Source: Vibrio sp. (GTDB lineage: Bacteria; Pseudomonadota; Gammaproteobacteria; Enterobacterales; Vibrionaceae). From it: a stretch of 64,000 bases of DNA. The notes beneath the pieces were generated by a model. It was given only the letters and a program-made list of their open reading frames with translations, had not been told where the DNA came from and did not search any database. The stretch is from positions 70,661 through 134,660 of the forward strand of contig JAOICL010000001.1 of NCBI GenBank assembly GCA_028131545.1, in the 5' to 3' direction. The position numbers and the translations under genes are program-made. Shown here in pieces: positions 48,904 through 55,788 of the stretch (positions are counted from its first letter, which is position 1; each line of letters opens with the position of its first letter).

Positions 48904-49710
48904 ATGATTTTACGCTATTCCATTCTTGCACTCGCAATCACGACTGTAGTCGGTTGCACCAATATCAACTCAGAGCAATATCATCAAGAAACGCTACAGG
49001 CTATTTCACAATCTGAAGATAATATTTCTCAAAAAATTGGGTCAATTGAAGAAAGATTAGATAACCAAGACTCCTACATAAACTCTTTAGAGCAGGACAT
49101 ATTTCAGCTACAAAGCCGTTTAGAAAATTTTGAACAAGAAACGGCTAAAAAACTATCCAATATCCATCGTTTGAATGCCGCAAAACAATCGGTAGAGCAA
49201 GACGTACTCAAGAAAGAAGAAAACCCAGCAATTGCCCCTGTTGTGCTTCCTTACACTCAGACTGGTGAAGCTGTACTTGGTGAACTTGAAACGATCAACA
49301 TTCAACACGTTGATAATGCATTAATTGCTCGTATCGACACTGGTGCTTCAACCTCCTCTTTAAATGCAAAGAATATTGAGTTTTTTGAACGCAATGGCGC
49401 TGACTGGGTTCGTTTTGATTTAGTCGATACTTCAGATCAAATCAAAGTAATTAAAACATTAGAAGAACCAATTGTGCGTATGGCGAATGTTAAGCAAGCC
49501 AATTCAAAAGACGTGACAAAGCGACCTATCGTTGAATTATGGGTAAAGGTAGGTGATATAAGAGAAAAATCTGAATTTTCTCTGGCAGATCGCTCACATA
49601 TGAACCATCCTGTACTACTAGGAAGAGAGTTTATTCGTGATATCGCGATTGTCGATGTCAGTAAACAATTTGTATTCAGTCAAGAAGATACACAACAAAC
49701 AGTAAGGTAA
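48904..49710 (+). CDS. Retropepsin-like aspartic protease lipoprotein
   Basis: A 268-residue predicted lipoprotein. The signal ends in the lipobox VVGC (Cys18). A coiled-coil stretch follows (about 35-90), then a retropepsin-like domain (PF05618 type) from about 115 with the motif ARIDTGASTSSLNA, whose DTGAS matches the catalytic loop of retroviral-type aspartic proteases; HPVLLGREFIRDIAIVD near the end is the family closing motif. One such domain per chain implies a dimer. It is the first of three tightly linked plus-strand genes (gaps of 3 bp each), with a 7TM/transglutaminase-like protein and a RimK-like ligase. The start follows GAGGTTATT. The substrate is unknown. Confidence 0.85.
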   Translation: MILRYSILALAITTVVGCTNINSEQYHQETLQAISQSEDNISQKIGSIEERLDNQDSYINSLEQDIFQLQSRLENFEQETAKKLSNIHRLNAAKQSVEQDVLKKEENPAIAPVVLPYTQTGEAVLGELETINIQHVDNALIARIDTGASTSSLNAKNIEFFERNGADWVRFDLVDTSDQIKVIKTLEEPIVRMANVKQANSKDVTKRPIVELWVKVGDIREKSEFSLADRSHMNHPVLLGREFIRDIAIVDVSKQFVFSQEDTQQTVR

Positions 49711-49713
49711 TTT

Positions 49714-51219
49714 ATGTCCTCTAAAGTTCCCTTTTACCTATCTGTCCTACTTTTAATTGTTATCGGGACAGGTTTAACGATCCAAAAACACTATGACTAC
49801 GGTGTTCCATTTACGCCTGGTGAAACCAGGCAGGTATGGGATGTTGAAGCTCGTGTTGAATTTGAAGCTAAAGGGGAACCTGCAAGTATTTCTTTAGCCT
49901 CACCCAGTACGCAATCAGGTTTTACACTGGTCGATGAATCAGCTTCATCGCCTGGTTATGGTATTTCCTATGTCGGTACTGGTGAACAACGCCGTACGGA
50001 ATGGTCGATTCGCACAGCAACAGGTCCGCAAACTCTTTACTATAAAACGCGTTTTCTCGTGGATCCTAATGCTAAATCGACTCCAGTCCCACCCAATGAC
50101 GAAATTTACCCACCAACTTTTGCTGGCCCAGTTGAAGCCGCTGTCAATGATATTATCGACAGTGCAAACAAGACCTCATCGGACAATCATTCATTCGCTC
50201 GTGAACTGATCAAGATACTAAATGACCCTGATAGTCAAAACGCTGCACTTATCCTGGATAAAATGGAACCAGTCAATGCTGTTGACCAAATGCTGGCTTA
50301 TTCTGGTATTCATGCGAAAATTGTTGGTGTTATTAAATTAGAAGATGGACGCCGTCGCCGTGCGATCTCTAAAATGAACCAAGTATGGAATGGCGATCAG
50401 TGGGTTCTATTTAACCCTAAAAATGTTCGCCAACAATTTGAAGATAATCTACTGGTTTGGGATGAATCGAATATTTCATTACTGGATGTGGTTGGCGGTA
50501 ATAACAGCCAAGTCACGTTTTCAATGATTGTTCAAGAAGTGTCTCCCCAGCAAGCTTCTAATAGCAAAGCAGAAGCGGATCAACTGTTAAACTTCTCTAT
50601 TCATAGCCTGCCTCTTGAAGAGCAAGCCATGTTTAAAACCATCATGTTGGTTCCAATCGGTGCGTTTATTGTTGTATTCCTACGTATTTTAATTGGTTTA
50701 AAAACTTCTGGTACCTTCATGCCAGTACTGATTGCTTTATCGTTCGTGCAAACTCAACTGGTTACCGGTATTGTTGGTTTCCTATTAATTGTCGGCACAG
50801 GCTTAGTGATTCGTAGTTATTTATCCAAACTGAATTTGCTTTTAGTCGCCCGAATATCGGCCGTTATTATCGCCGTTGTTATGATTATTGCCCTCTTTAC
50901 CGTCGTCGCATTTAAAGTGGGTTTAACTGAAGGTCTCTCTATTACTCTATTCCCTATGATTATCCTATCTTGGACAATCGAGCGTATGTCGATTCTATGG
51001 GAAGAAGAAGGTGCTAAAGAAGTATTCTTACAAGGTGGTGGTTCACTATTAACCTCTGTCTTAGTTTACCTTGCAATGACCAATACCTATATTCAACACT
51101 TAACATTTAACTTTATCGGTATCCAGCTGGTTATCTTAGCTGTAATTTTATTACTTGGTACATATACAGGTTACCGCCTAACAGAATTACGCCGCTTTAA
51201 ACCACTAGCGGAGGATTAA
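49714..51219 (+). CDS. Inactive transglutaminase-like protein fused to 7TM domain
   Basis: A 501-residue inner-membrane protein. A first helix (about 7-24) leads to a periplasmic region with an inactive transglutaminase-like domain (about 150-265; MLAYSGIHAKIVG, MNQVWNGDQWVLFNP), where the catalytic Cys expected before the helix is absent. The C-terminal part (about 300-495) holds seven hydrophobic helices, including IGLKTSGTFMPVLIALSFVQTQLVTG and LTELRRFKPL. This architecture is known from gene neighbourhoods with RimK-like ATP-grasp ligases and retropepsin-like proteins, exactly as here. It may serve as a membrane receptor or scaffold. The start follows AAGGTAATTT. Confidence 0.82.
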   Translation: MSSKVPFYLSVLLLIVIGTGLTIQKHYDYGVPFTPGETRQVWDVEARVEFEAKGEPASISLASPSTQSGFTLVDESASSPGYGISYVGTGEQRRTEWSIRTATGPQTLYYKTRFLVDPNAKSTPVPPNDEIYPPTFAGPVEAAVNDIIDSANKTSSDNHSFARELIKILNDPDSQNAALILDKMEPVNAVDQMLAYSGIHAKIVGVIKLEDGRRRRAISKMNQVWNGDQWVLFNPKNVRQQFEDNLLVWDESNISLLDVVGGNNSQVTFSMIVQEVSPQQASNSKAEADQLLNFSIHSLPLEEQAMFKTIMLVPIGAFIVVFLRILIGLKTSGTFMPVLIALSFVQTQLVTGIVGFLLIVGTGLVIRSYLSKLNLLLVARISAVIIAVVMIIALFTVVAFKVGLTEGLSITLFPMIILSWTIERMSILWEEEGAKEVFLQGGGSLLTSVLVYLAMTNTYIQHLTFNFIGIQLVILAVILLLGTYTGYRLTELRRFKPLAED

Positions 51220-51222
51220 TTC

Positions 51223-52215
51223 ATGTTTGGTTTCCTAAAAGACTATACGTCTCCAAGTCGATTAAAAGCTAAAGGTATTATGGGAATGAACCAACGAAAT
51301 CATTCCTATATCAGCCGATATAATGATCGTACTAAATACCCTTTGGTTGATGATAAGTTAAAAACAAAGATTATCGCTCAAGCTGCAGGCGCTGAAACGC
51401 CAAAGCTAATCGGTGTAATCAAAAACCAAGCTGATGTGAAGTCGATTCATCAAATGGTAAAAGATTGGCCTGGTTTTGTTATAAAGCCAGCTCAAGGCAG
51501 TGGCGGTAAAGGCATTCTAGTCATTACATCCCATAAAGATGGAACTTATACCAAACCTTCTGGTTCGACCATTGCAAAATACGATGTAGAGCGCCATATC
51601 AGTAATGCTCTTGCTGGCTTGTTTTCCTTAGGGGGTAAGCCAGACGTTGCCGTGATTGAGAACCTAATAAAGTTTGATGATTGCTTTAACGATTTCAGCT
51701 TTGAAGGTGTACCTGATGTCCGTATTATTGTCTTTAAGGGATACCCTATTATGGCGATGATGCGATGTTCAACATCGGCATCTGATGGTAAAGCGAACTT
51801 ACACCAAGGTGCTGTTGGTGTTGGGATATGTATTGCTACAGGTCGAGCTGTTCGCGCTGTTCAATTTGATAAACCTGTCACTCATCATCCTGATACTGGT
51901 GCTGATTTATCAAAGTTGGTTGTACCGCATTGGAACAAACTGTTAACTCTCGCTGCTACTGCATGGGAAATGACAGGTTTAGGTTATATGGGAACCGATA
52001 TGGTGTTAGACCGCGATGAAGGCCCAATGGTTTTAGAGCTAAATGCTCGCCCGGGTCTAGCGATCCAAACTGCCAATGGTGAAGGCCTTCTGCCACGCTT
52101 ACAGCACATTGAAAGTTTAGGGTTACCCATTATGTACCCTAGGCCTGAAGAGCGTGTTGCCTATTCTGCAAAGCATTTTGGTATCTTTGCGAAGGAAACC
52201 CCTCCTGCTGAATAA
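51223..52215 (+). CDS. RimK-like ATP-grasp amidoligase (alpha-L-glutamate ligase-like)
   Basis: A 330-residue cytoplasmic ATP-grasp enzyme. The lid and ATP-binding segments are WPGFVIKPAQGSGGKGILVI, the middle contains DVRIIVFKGYPIMAMMRC, and the metal-binding end is GYMGTDMVLDRDEGPMVLELNARPGLAIQ. The family makes carboxylate-amine bonds, such as adding glutamate or other amino acids to an acceptor; the acceptor here is unknown. The start has a perfect GGAGGATTAATTC. It ends the three-gene unit and is followed by a terminator. Its N terminus (MFGFLKDYTSPSRLKAKGIMGMNQRN) is a conserved family feature. Confidence 0.87.
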   Translation: MFGFLKDYTSPSRLKAKGIMGMNQRNHSYISRYNDRTKYPLVDDKLKTKIIAQAAGAETPKLIGVIKNQADVKSIHQMVKDWPGFVIKPAQGSGGKGILVITSHKDGTYTKPSGSTIAKYDVERHISNALAGLFSLGGKPDVAVIENLIKFDDCFNDFSFEGVPDVRIIVFKGYPIMAMMRCSTSASDGKANLHQGAVGVGICIATGRAVRAVQFDKPVTHHPDTGADLSKLVVPHWNKLLTLAATAWEMTGLGYMGTDMVLDRDEGPMVLELNARPGLAIQTANGEGLLPRLQHIESLGLPIMYPRPEERVAYSAKHFGIFAKETPPAE

Positions 52216-52231
52216 CCCTAATGCAATTTGT

Positions 52232-52260
52232 TAAAAAGCTCTATTTAATAGAGCTTTTTT
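52232..52260 (+). terminator. Rho-independent terminator after the ATP-grasp gene
   Basis: AAAAAGCTCTATT and AATAGAGCTTTTTT form a stem of about 12 bp with almost no loop, then a T run. It ends the retropepsin-transglutaminase-ligase unit. Confidence 0.9.
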
Positions 52261-52362
52261 CATTTTCGTATAGGGATTATTTATCCAGATGAATCGTATG
52301 AAATTATTCTTAGCGTATACAGGTCTAGTTAAATAAGATACCTATCCTAACTGGAGTTCATT

Positions 52363-52821
52363 ATGAAGCTGCTACGCTCATTATTTTGTGGGCCCATAAT
52401 ATTTATTACCCTCATATTTTCTTTTTCTACTTTTGCTAATGAACCTGTTTACACGTCATTTTATTCCAATAATGGCCTAAGTGGATACGATACCGTTGCT
52501 TACTTTGAACTCGGAAAACCCACAAAGGGGAAATCAGATTATCAAAGTTACTATAACGGCGCTAATTGGCTATTTTCATCAAAAAAGCATTTAGAACTAT
52601 TTGAGCAGGATCCTGAAAAGTATCTTCCACAATATGGCGGATATTGCGCATGGGGTGTCGCTCATGGCTATTTGGTCTCTTCTGACCCTACACAATGGCG
52701 TATCGTTAACGGCAAGCTATATACGAATTATAATCGCTCTGTCGCTAATTCCTGGAAACGAGACAGTAAAAATCAAATTATCCAAGGGGATATTAATTGG
52801 CCTAATTTGATTCTTAATTAA
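52363..52821 (+). CDS. Exported YHS-domain protein
   Basis: A 152-residue protein with signal peptide ending STFA before NEPVY. The mature part carries a YHS-like domain: LSGYDTVAYFELGKPTKGKSDYQSYYNGANWLFSSKKHLELFEQDPEKYLPQYGGYCAWGVAHG is the characteristic pattern. YHS domains often bind metal, and exported ones of this type are widespread, but no activity is known. The start follows CTGGAGTTCATT. It stands alone between a terminator and the SYLF gene. Confidence 0.85.
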   Translation: MKLLRSLFCGPIIFITLIFSFSTFANEPVYTSFYSNNGLSGYDTVAYFELGKPTKGKSDYQSYYNGANWLFSSKKHLELFEQDPEKYLPQYGGYCAWGVAHGYLVSSDPTQWRIVNGKLYTNYNRSVANSWKRDSKNQIIQGDINWPNLILN

Positions 52822-52900
52822 AATCGAACTAATAACACCTAATGAGCAATATTTTTTGAATGTCATGAAATAAAACCGAACACAAAAATGGCTTTTATTG

Positions 52901-52910
52901 CCTATACTTA
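52901..52910 (+). promoter_or_regulatory. Candidate RpoS-type -10 element upstream of the SYLF gene
   Basis: CCTATACTTA matches the extended sigma-S -10 pattern (K-CTAYRCTT-A) closely and lies 38 bp before the start codon. There is no good -35, as is usual for RpoS promoters. Sigma-70 use is also possible. Confidence 0.4.
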
Positions 52911-52947
52911 GCATGGTTTCATATCATAAAGGTAAGGTTTACATACA

Positions 52948-53547
52948 ATGATTACAATACGAAATTACTTTTTACTCATCATCTCAGTACTTTTCATTTC
53001 CTTTAATGCGCTCGCAAAAGACGATGTAGAAATGAAGAAGGTATCGGCTCAAGAATACGCTGATACGATCACACAATTTAAAGGCATAAAAGCGACTAAG
53101 CCCTTTTTCAACGATGCCTATGGATTTGCTATTTTCCCAACCATAGGTAAAGGTGGTATTGGTATAGGCGGAGCGTACGGTGAAGGCCGCGTGTATCGTG
53201 GTCAAACCCATGTTGGTGATACCACCATGGCTCAAGTCAGTATCGGATTACAGCTTGGTGGTCAAGCATTCAGTGAAGTCATCTTCTTTGAAGATGAAAA
53301 AGCCTATACCAGTTTCACCAGTGGTAATTTTGAATTTGGTGCTCAAGCATCGGCCATTGCCGTCACTGCAGGAGCGAATGCAAGTGCAGGTACAACCGGT
53401 GTCAATTCAGGAGCAGGTAAAAACAATAAAGGGACTAAATATGTCTCGGGTATGGTGATCTTTGTAATGGAAAAAGGCGGTTTGATGTATGAAGCGGCAC
53501 TTCAAGGGCAAAAGTTTACCTTTGAAGGAAATGAATACTACGATTAA
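52948..53547 (+). CDS. Exported SYLF (Ysc84) domain lipid-binding protein
   Basis: A 199-residue protein with a signal peptide ending FNALA before KDD. The SYLF domain is clear: AYGFAIFPTIGKGGIGIGGAYGEGRVYRGQTHVGDTTMAQVSIGLQLGGQAFSEVIFFEDEKAYTSF, followed by the GAQASAIAVTAGANAS stretch. SYLF domains bind phosphoinositides in eukaryotes; bacterial exported forms are of unknown role. It is monocistronic and converges on the small gene at 53566. Confidence 0.88.
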   Translation: MITIRNYFLLIISVLFISFNALAKDDVEMKKVSAQEYADTITQFKGIKATKPFFNDAYGFAIFPTIGKGGIGIGGAYGEGRVYRGQTHVGDTTMAQVSIGLQLGGQAFSEVIFFEDEKAYTSFTSGNFEFGAQASAIAVTAGANASAGTTGVNSGAGKNNKGTKYVSGMVIFVMEKGGLMYEAALQGQKFTFEGNEYYD

Positions 53548-53565
53548 TATCAGCTCAAAACGCCG

Positions 53566-53727
53566 CTAATTTATGGGATCACACTTCATTATTACCGGCG
53601 TTTCCTTACTGATATATCCGTTGGAAGTACCTTCATCATAAAAATGGAGTAATATCGCAGGCGATTTTAATCGAGCACAATGTTGACTAGGACGTTGACG
53701 AATATAATAGACACCATTAGTCCGCAT
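53566..53727 (-). CDS. Hypothetical 53-residue protein overlapping the DUF4870 gene end
   Basis: A possible small gene, MRTNGVYYIRQRPSQHC onward to MKCDPIN. Its ATG lies 11 bp inside the 3' end of the DUF4870 gene in another frame, with GGATAAAGG directly upstream, an arrangement suited to translational coupling. The composition is that of a folded soluble peptide, with two Cys and no hydrophobic helix. The frame remains open nine codons upstream to 53754. I do not recognise a family and cannot exclude a chance frame. Confidence 0.35.
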   Translation of the reverse strand: MRTNGVYYIRQRPSQHCARLKSPAILLHFYDEGTSNGYISKETPVIMKCDPIN

Positions 53728-54064
53728 AACCTTTATCCGAGGTGACCCTAGCAATCCCTTTTACAATTCGATATATCGACCAAATCCATACTGCGAATAG
53801 AATGAGATACCCAATAGCCACTGCAAGCAATAATACGCCAATCAAGCTCCATCCAATTGACCACCAAAAGACATAGGATATATTTTGATAATGGTCATAA
53901 TATGATGTGCCTACGGCTTCACTTTTTTTCGCCATGGCCCAAATTACACCTATAAGCCAAAATATCCCGGTGAAGAAACCGAGCCCCATCAAAATATAAG
54001 CAATTAACGCATTATTTTTTGCTATTCTTTCTTGAGAAGCGTTCCCTTGATAGCCCTTCAACAT
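53717..54064 (-). CDS. DUF4870-like small membrane protein
   Basis: A 115-residue protein with three hydrophobic helices (about 22-46, 66-82, 85-103). The pattern NALIAYILMGLGFFTGIFWLIGVIWAMAKKSEAVGTSYYDHYQNISYVFWWSIGW and IWSIYRIVKGIARV at the end match DUF4870-like membrane proteins. Function is unknown. The start follows ATAGGATGATAAT. It lies 29 bp after the Rof-like gene on the same strand. Confidence 0.75.
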   Translation of the reverse strand: MLKGYQGNASQERIAKNNALIAYILMGLGFFTGIFWLIGVIWAMAKKSEAVGTSYYDHYQNISYVFWWSIGWSLIGVLLLAVAIGYLILFAVWIWSIYRIVKGIARVTSDKGYAD

Positions 54065-54093
54065 ATTATCATCCTATCTTCTACTGTAATCTA

Positions 54094-54342
54094 CTAGTTA
54101 TCAAAGCTCACTGATGTAAAATGCGGATTATTAATACTGACAATTAACATTTTAATCATCTCTAACGGAATCACATTCTCTTGCTGATTCTGTAATAATT
54201 GTAAGCATTCATCTTTCATTTGATTTTTGACCGTATCAATAGCTATCCCTTCAAGAACACTCCCATCTTTGAGTACTAAACGTACTGGATACTGGAACAT
54301 ACAAACAATTTCTATATGGTCATATTGAGAACAAGTTAGCAT
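54094..54342 (-). CDS. rof: Rof/YaeO-type Rho-binding antiterminator
   Basis: An 82-residue protein resembling Rof (YaeO), which binds Rho and inhibits termination. It opens MLTCSQYDHIEIVCMFQYPVRLVLKDGSVLEGIAIDTV, in line with the CDDYDNLELACQHHLMLTLELKDGEKL pattern of E. coli Rof, and has the Sm-like fold length. The start is the ATG at 54342, with a perfect GGAGGTGATA; the frame is open 13 codons further upstream. The C-terminal half diverges from E. coli, so the function is inferred from the N-terminal half. Confidence 0.72.
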   Translation of the reverse strand: MLTCSQYDHIEIVCMFQYPVRLVLKDGSVLEGIAIDTVKNQMKDECLQLLQNQQENVIPLEMIKMLIVSINNPHFTSVSFDN

Positions 54343-54455
54343 TATCACCTCCATGTGACAGATTACAGTCATACATAACAACTAGAACGTACATTGTGAA
54401 CCTATTCGTGTGATTGGCTAATGTTTCTACTGACCTTTTGGACGCCCTTCTCTTT

Positions 54456-55043
54456 TTATTCTTTTAAGACCATATCGATACACATAACAGCTGCAAGGAT
54501 TAACTTACGTATCGGATCCTCTGCTGAAACGGATTCTGCAATTTCCAGTACATAATTATCCGCACTGGTGATCATTTCACGGCCTAGGCCAGCCCACTTC
54601 TTAGTAACACGCGCAATCTCCTGTTCGTTCCGTTTAAATCGAAAATCCCAGCCAATCCAGTTACCTTCTAACTGACATAACTCATTCCCATCTCGATCCT
54701 GAACATCAAACTTTCCACCAATAGAGAAAAGCTTCTGTGAAAAACGCCCTATCAGCTCATTGTTTTCATCTCTCACTTCAACATCAGATAAGAAGAGGGA
54801 AATACCACGCTGTACACGTACAATACGCTGATCATTTGGCGTGCGAATCTGTACATCAAAAGGGGTATGACGCTTATAATCCGTAAAGCGCAGCATTTTA
54901 GTGATAAAACCCAGTACGGGTTCACGGCACTCCATGATGATCTGCCCAGTTGATGGATCATAAATATCATAGTTATTCGCCGCTTTAAATAAGCCAACAT
55001 GTTCTTTAATTAAATAAACATTAAGATCGGTAATAGCGTCCAT
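54456..55043 (-). CDS. LURP-one/phospholipid scramblase-related protein
   Basis: A 195-residue soluble protein of the scramblase/LURP-one (tubby-like barrel) fold. Seen are NVYLIKEHVGLFKAANNYDIYDPSTGQIIMECREP, HTPFDVQIRTPNDQRIVRVQRG, and GNWIGWDFRFKRNEQEIARVTKKWAGLGREMIT SADNYVLEI split over the barrel strands, ending in a hydrophobic helix (LILAAVMCIDMVLKE). Bacterial members have unknown function. The start follows AAAAGGACAATTG. It stands between the Rof-like and VF530 genes on the minus strand. Confidence 0.8.
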   Translation of the reverse strand: MDAITDLNVYLIKEHVGLFKAANNYDIYDPSTGQIIMECREPVLGFITKMLRFTDYKRHTPFDVQIRTPNDQRIVRVQRGISLFLSDVEVRDENNELIGRFSQKLFSIGGKFDVQDRDGNELCQLEGNWIGWDFRFKRNEQEIARVTKKWAGLGREMITSADNYVLEIAESVSAEDPIRKLILAAVMCIDMVLKE

Positions 55044-55089
55044 GCAATTGTCCTTTTGTATCGTTTTTCAGCGTCTTGAGTAAGATTAA

Positions 55090-55311
55090 TTAGGTAAAGG
55101 TTCTAATATAAAGTGCTTCTACTTTATCTCTAGCCCATTCTGTTTTGCGTAAAAATTTAAGCGATGATTTTATCGATGGATTACTTCCAAAACAATTCAC
55201 TCTTATCTCATCATAGAGCGCATCCCAGCCATAATGTTCGACTAATTGCGTCAAGATTTTTTCAAGTGTCAGCCCATGTAATGGATTATTTTGTTGTTGA
55301 GTCATATTCAT
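55090..55311 (-). CDS. VF530 family DNA-binding protein
   Basis: A 73-residue protein matching the VF530 (former DUF2132) family: [61 protein letters not shown]. The family is named after a Vibrio fischeri protein of known structure and is thought to bind DNA. I start at the ATG at 55311, five bases after AATAGG; the frame stays open nine codons upstream. It is divergent from the RRM gene. Confidence 0.88.
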   Translation of the reverse strand: MNMTQQQNNPLHGLTLEKILTQLVEHYGWDALYDEIRVNCFGSNPSIKSSLKFLRKTEWARDKVEALYIRTFT

Positions 55312-55425
55312 TTGCCTATTTCTGTTTTTTACTATCATACAGGATTTTGATTTTTTATCTTCTGATTGCTCTTAATGCGATTTGCTGCGACACTTAACAC
55401 TACCATTTCTACTTATTGGATATTT

Positions 55426-55665
55426 ATGAAACTTTTAGTTCGTAACCTTGCTCGCAGTACTTCAGAGCAAGAACTTCGTGTGCTTTTCTCTGCTATTGGC
55501 GATGTCAAAGAATGTAATTTAGTACTCGATCAAGAAACGGGTATCTCAAAGGGATTCGCATTCATTGAAATGCCAAATATTGATGAAGCTAAAAAAGCCA
55601 TACAAGAATTAAATATGGCGTTAATCGCAAGTAACAAAATAAGAGTAAAAATAGCGAATAGCTAA
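55426..55665 (+). CDS. Small RRM-domain RNA-binding protein
   Basis: A 79-residue single RNA-recognition-motif protein. RNP2 is LLVRNL (residues 3-8) and RNP1 is KGFAFIEM (about 42-49); the spacing and the helix DEAKKAIQELN complete the RRM fold. Such short proteins occur in vibrios, cyanobacteria and others; the RNA target is unknown. The start is the ATG at 55426 after TTGGATATTT; the frame is open 20 codons earlier but that part is not RRM. A palindrome and a terminator follow. Confidence 0.9.
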   Translation: MKLLVRNLARSTSEQELRVLFSAIGDVKECNLVLDQETGISKGFAFIEMPNIDEAKKAIQELNMALIASNKIRVKIANS

Positions 55666-55680
55666 GACATTCACTCTCAA

Positions 55681-55704
55681 TGAGTTCATTGATCATTGAA
55701 CTCA
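55681..55704. repeat. Inverted repeat after the RRM gene
   Basis: TGAGTTCA (55681-55688) and TGAACTCA (55697-55704) form a perfect 8-bp inverted repeat around TTGATCAT. No T run follows. It lies 16 bp after the RRM stop codon and 10 bp before the terminator stem and might stabilise the 3' end of the mRNA. Confidence 0.5.
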
Positions 55705-55714
55705 TAAAGCCATA

Positions 55715-55752
55715 CAAAAAAGCCACCTACGTTTATCTAGGTGGCTTTACTT
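55715..55752. terminator. Bidirectional terminator between the RRM gene and mukB
   Basis: AAAGCCACCTA (55719-55729) pairs with TAGGTGGCTTT (55738-55748) around an 8-base loop, with A and T runs on the flanks. It serves converging RRM and mukB transcripts. Confidence 0.9.
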
Positions 55753-55788
55753 ATTTATAAATTAAATAACTAACTCATGTTTACGGCA

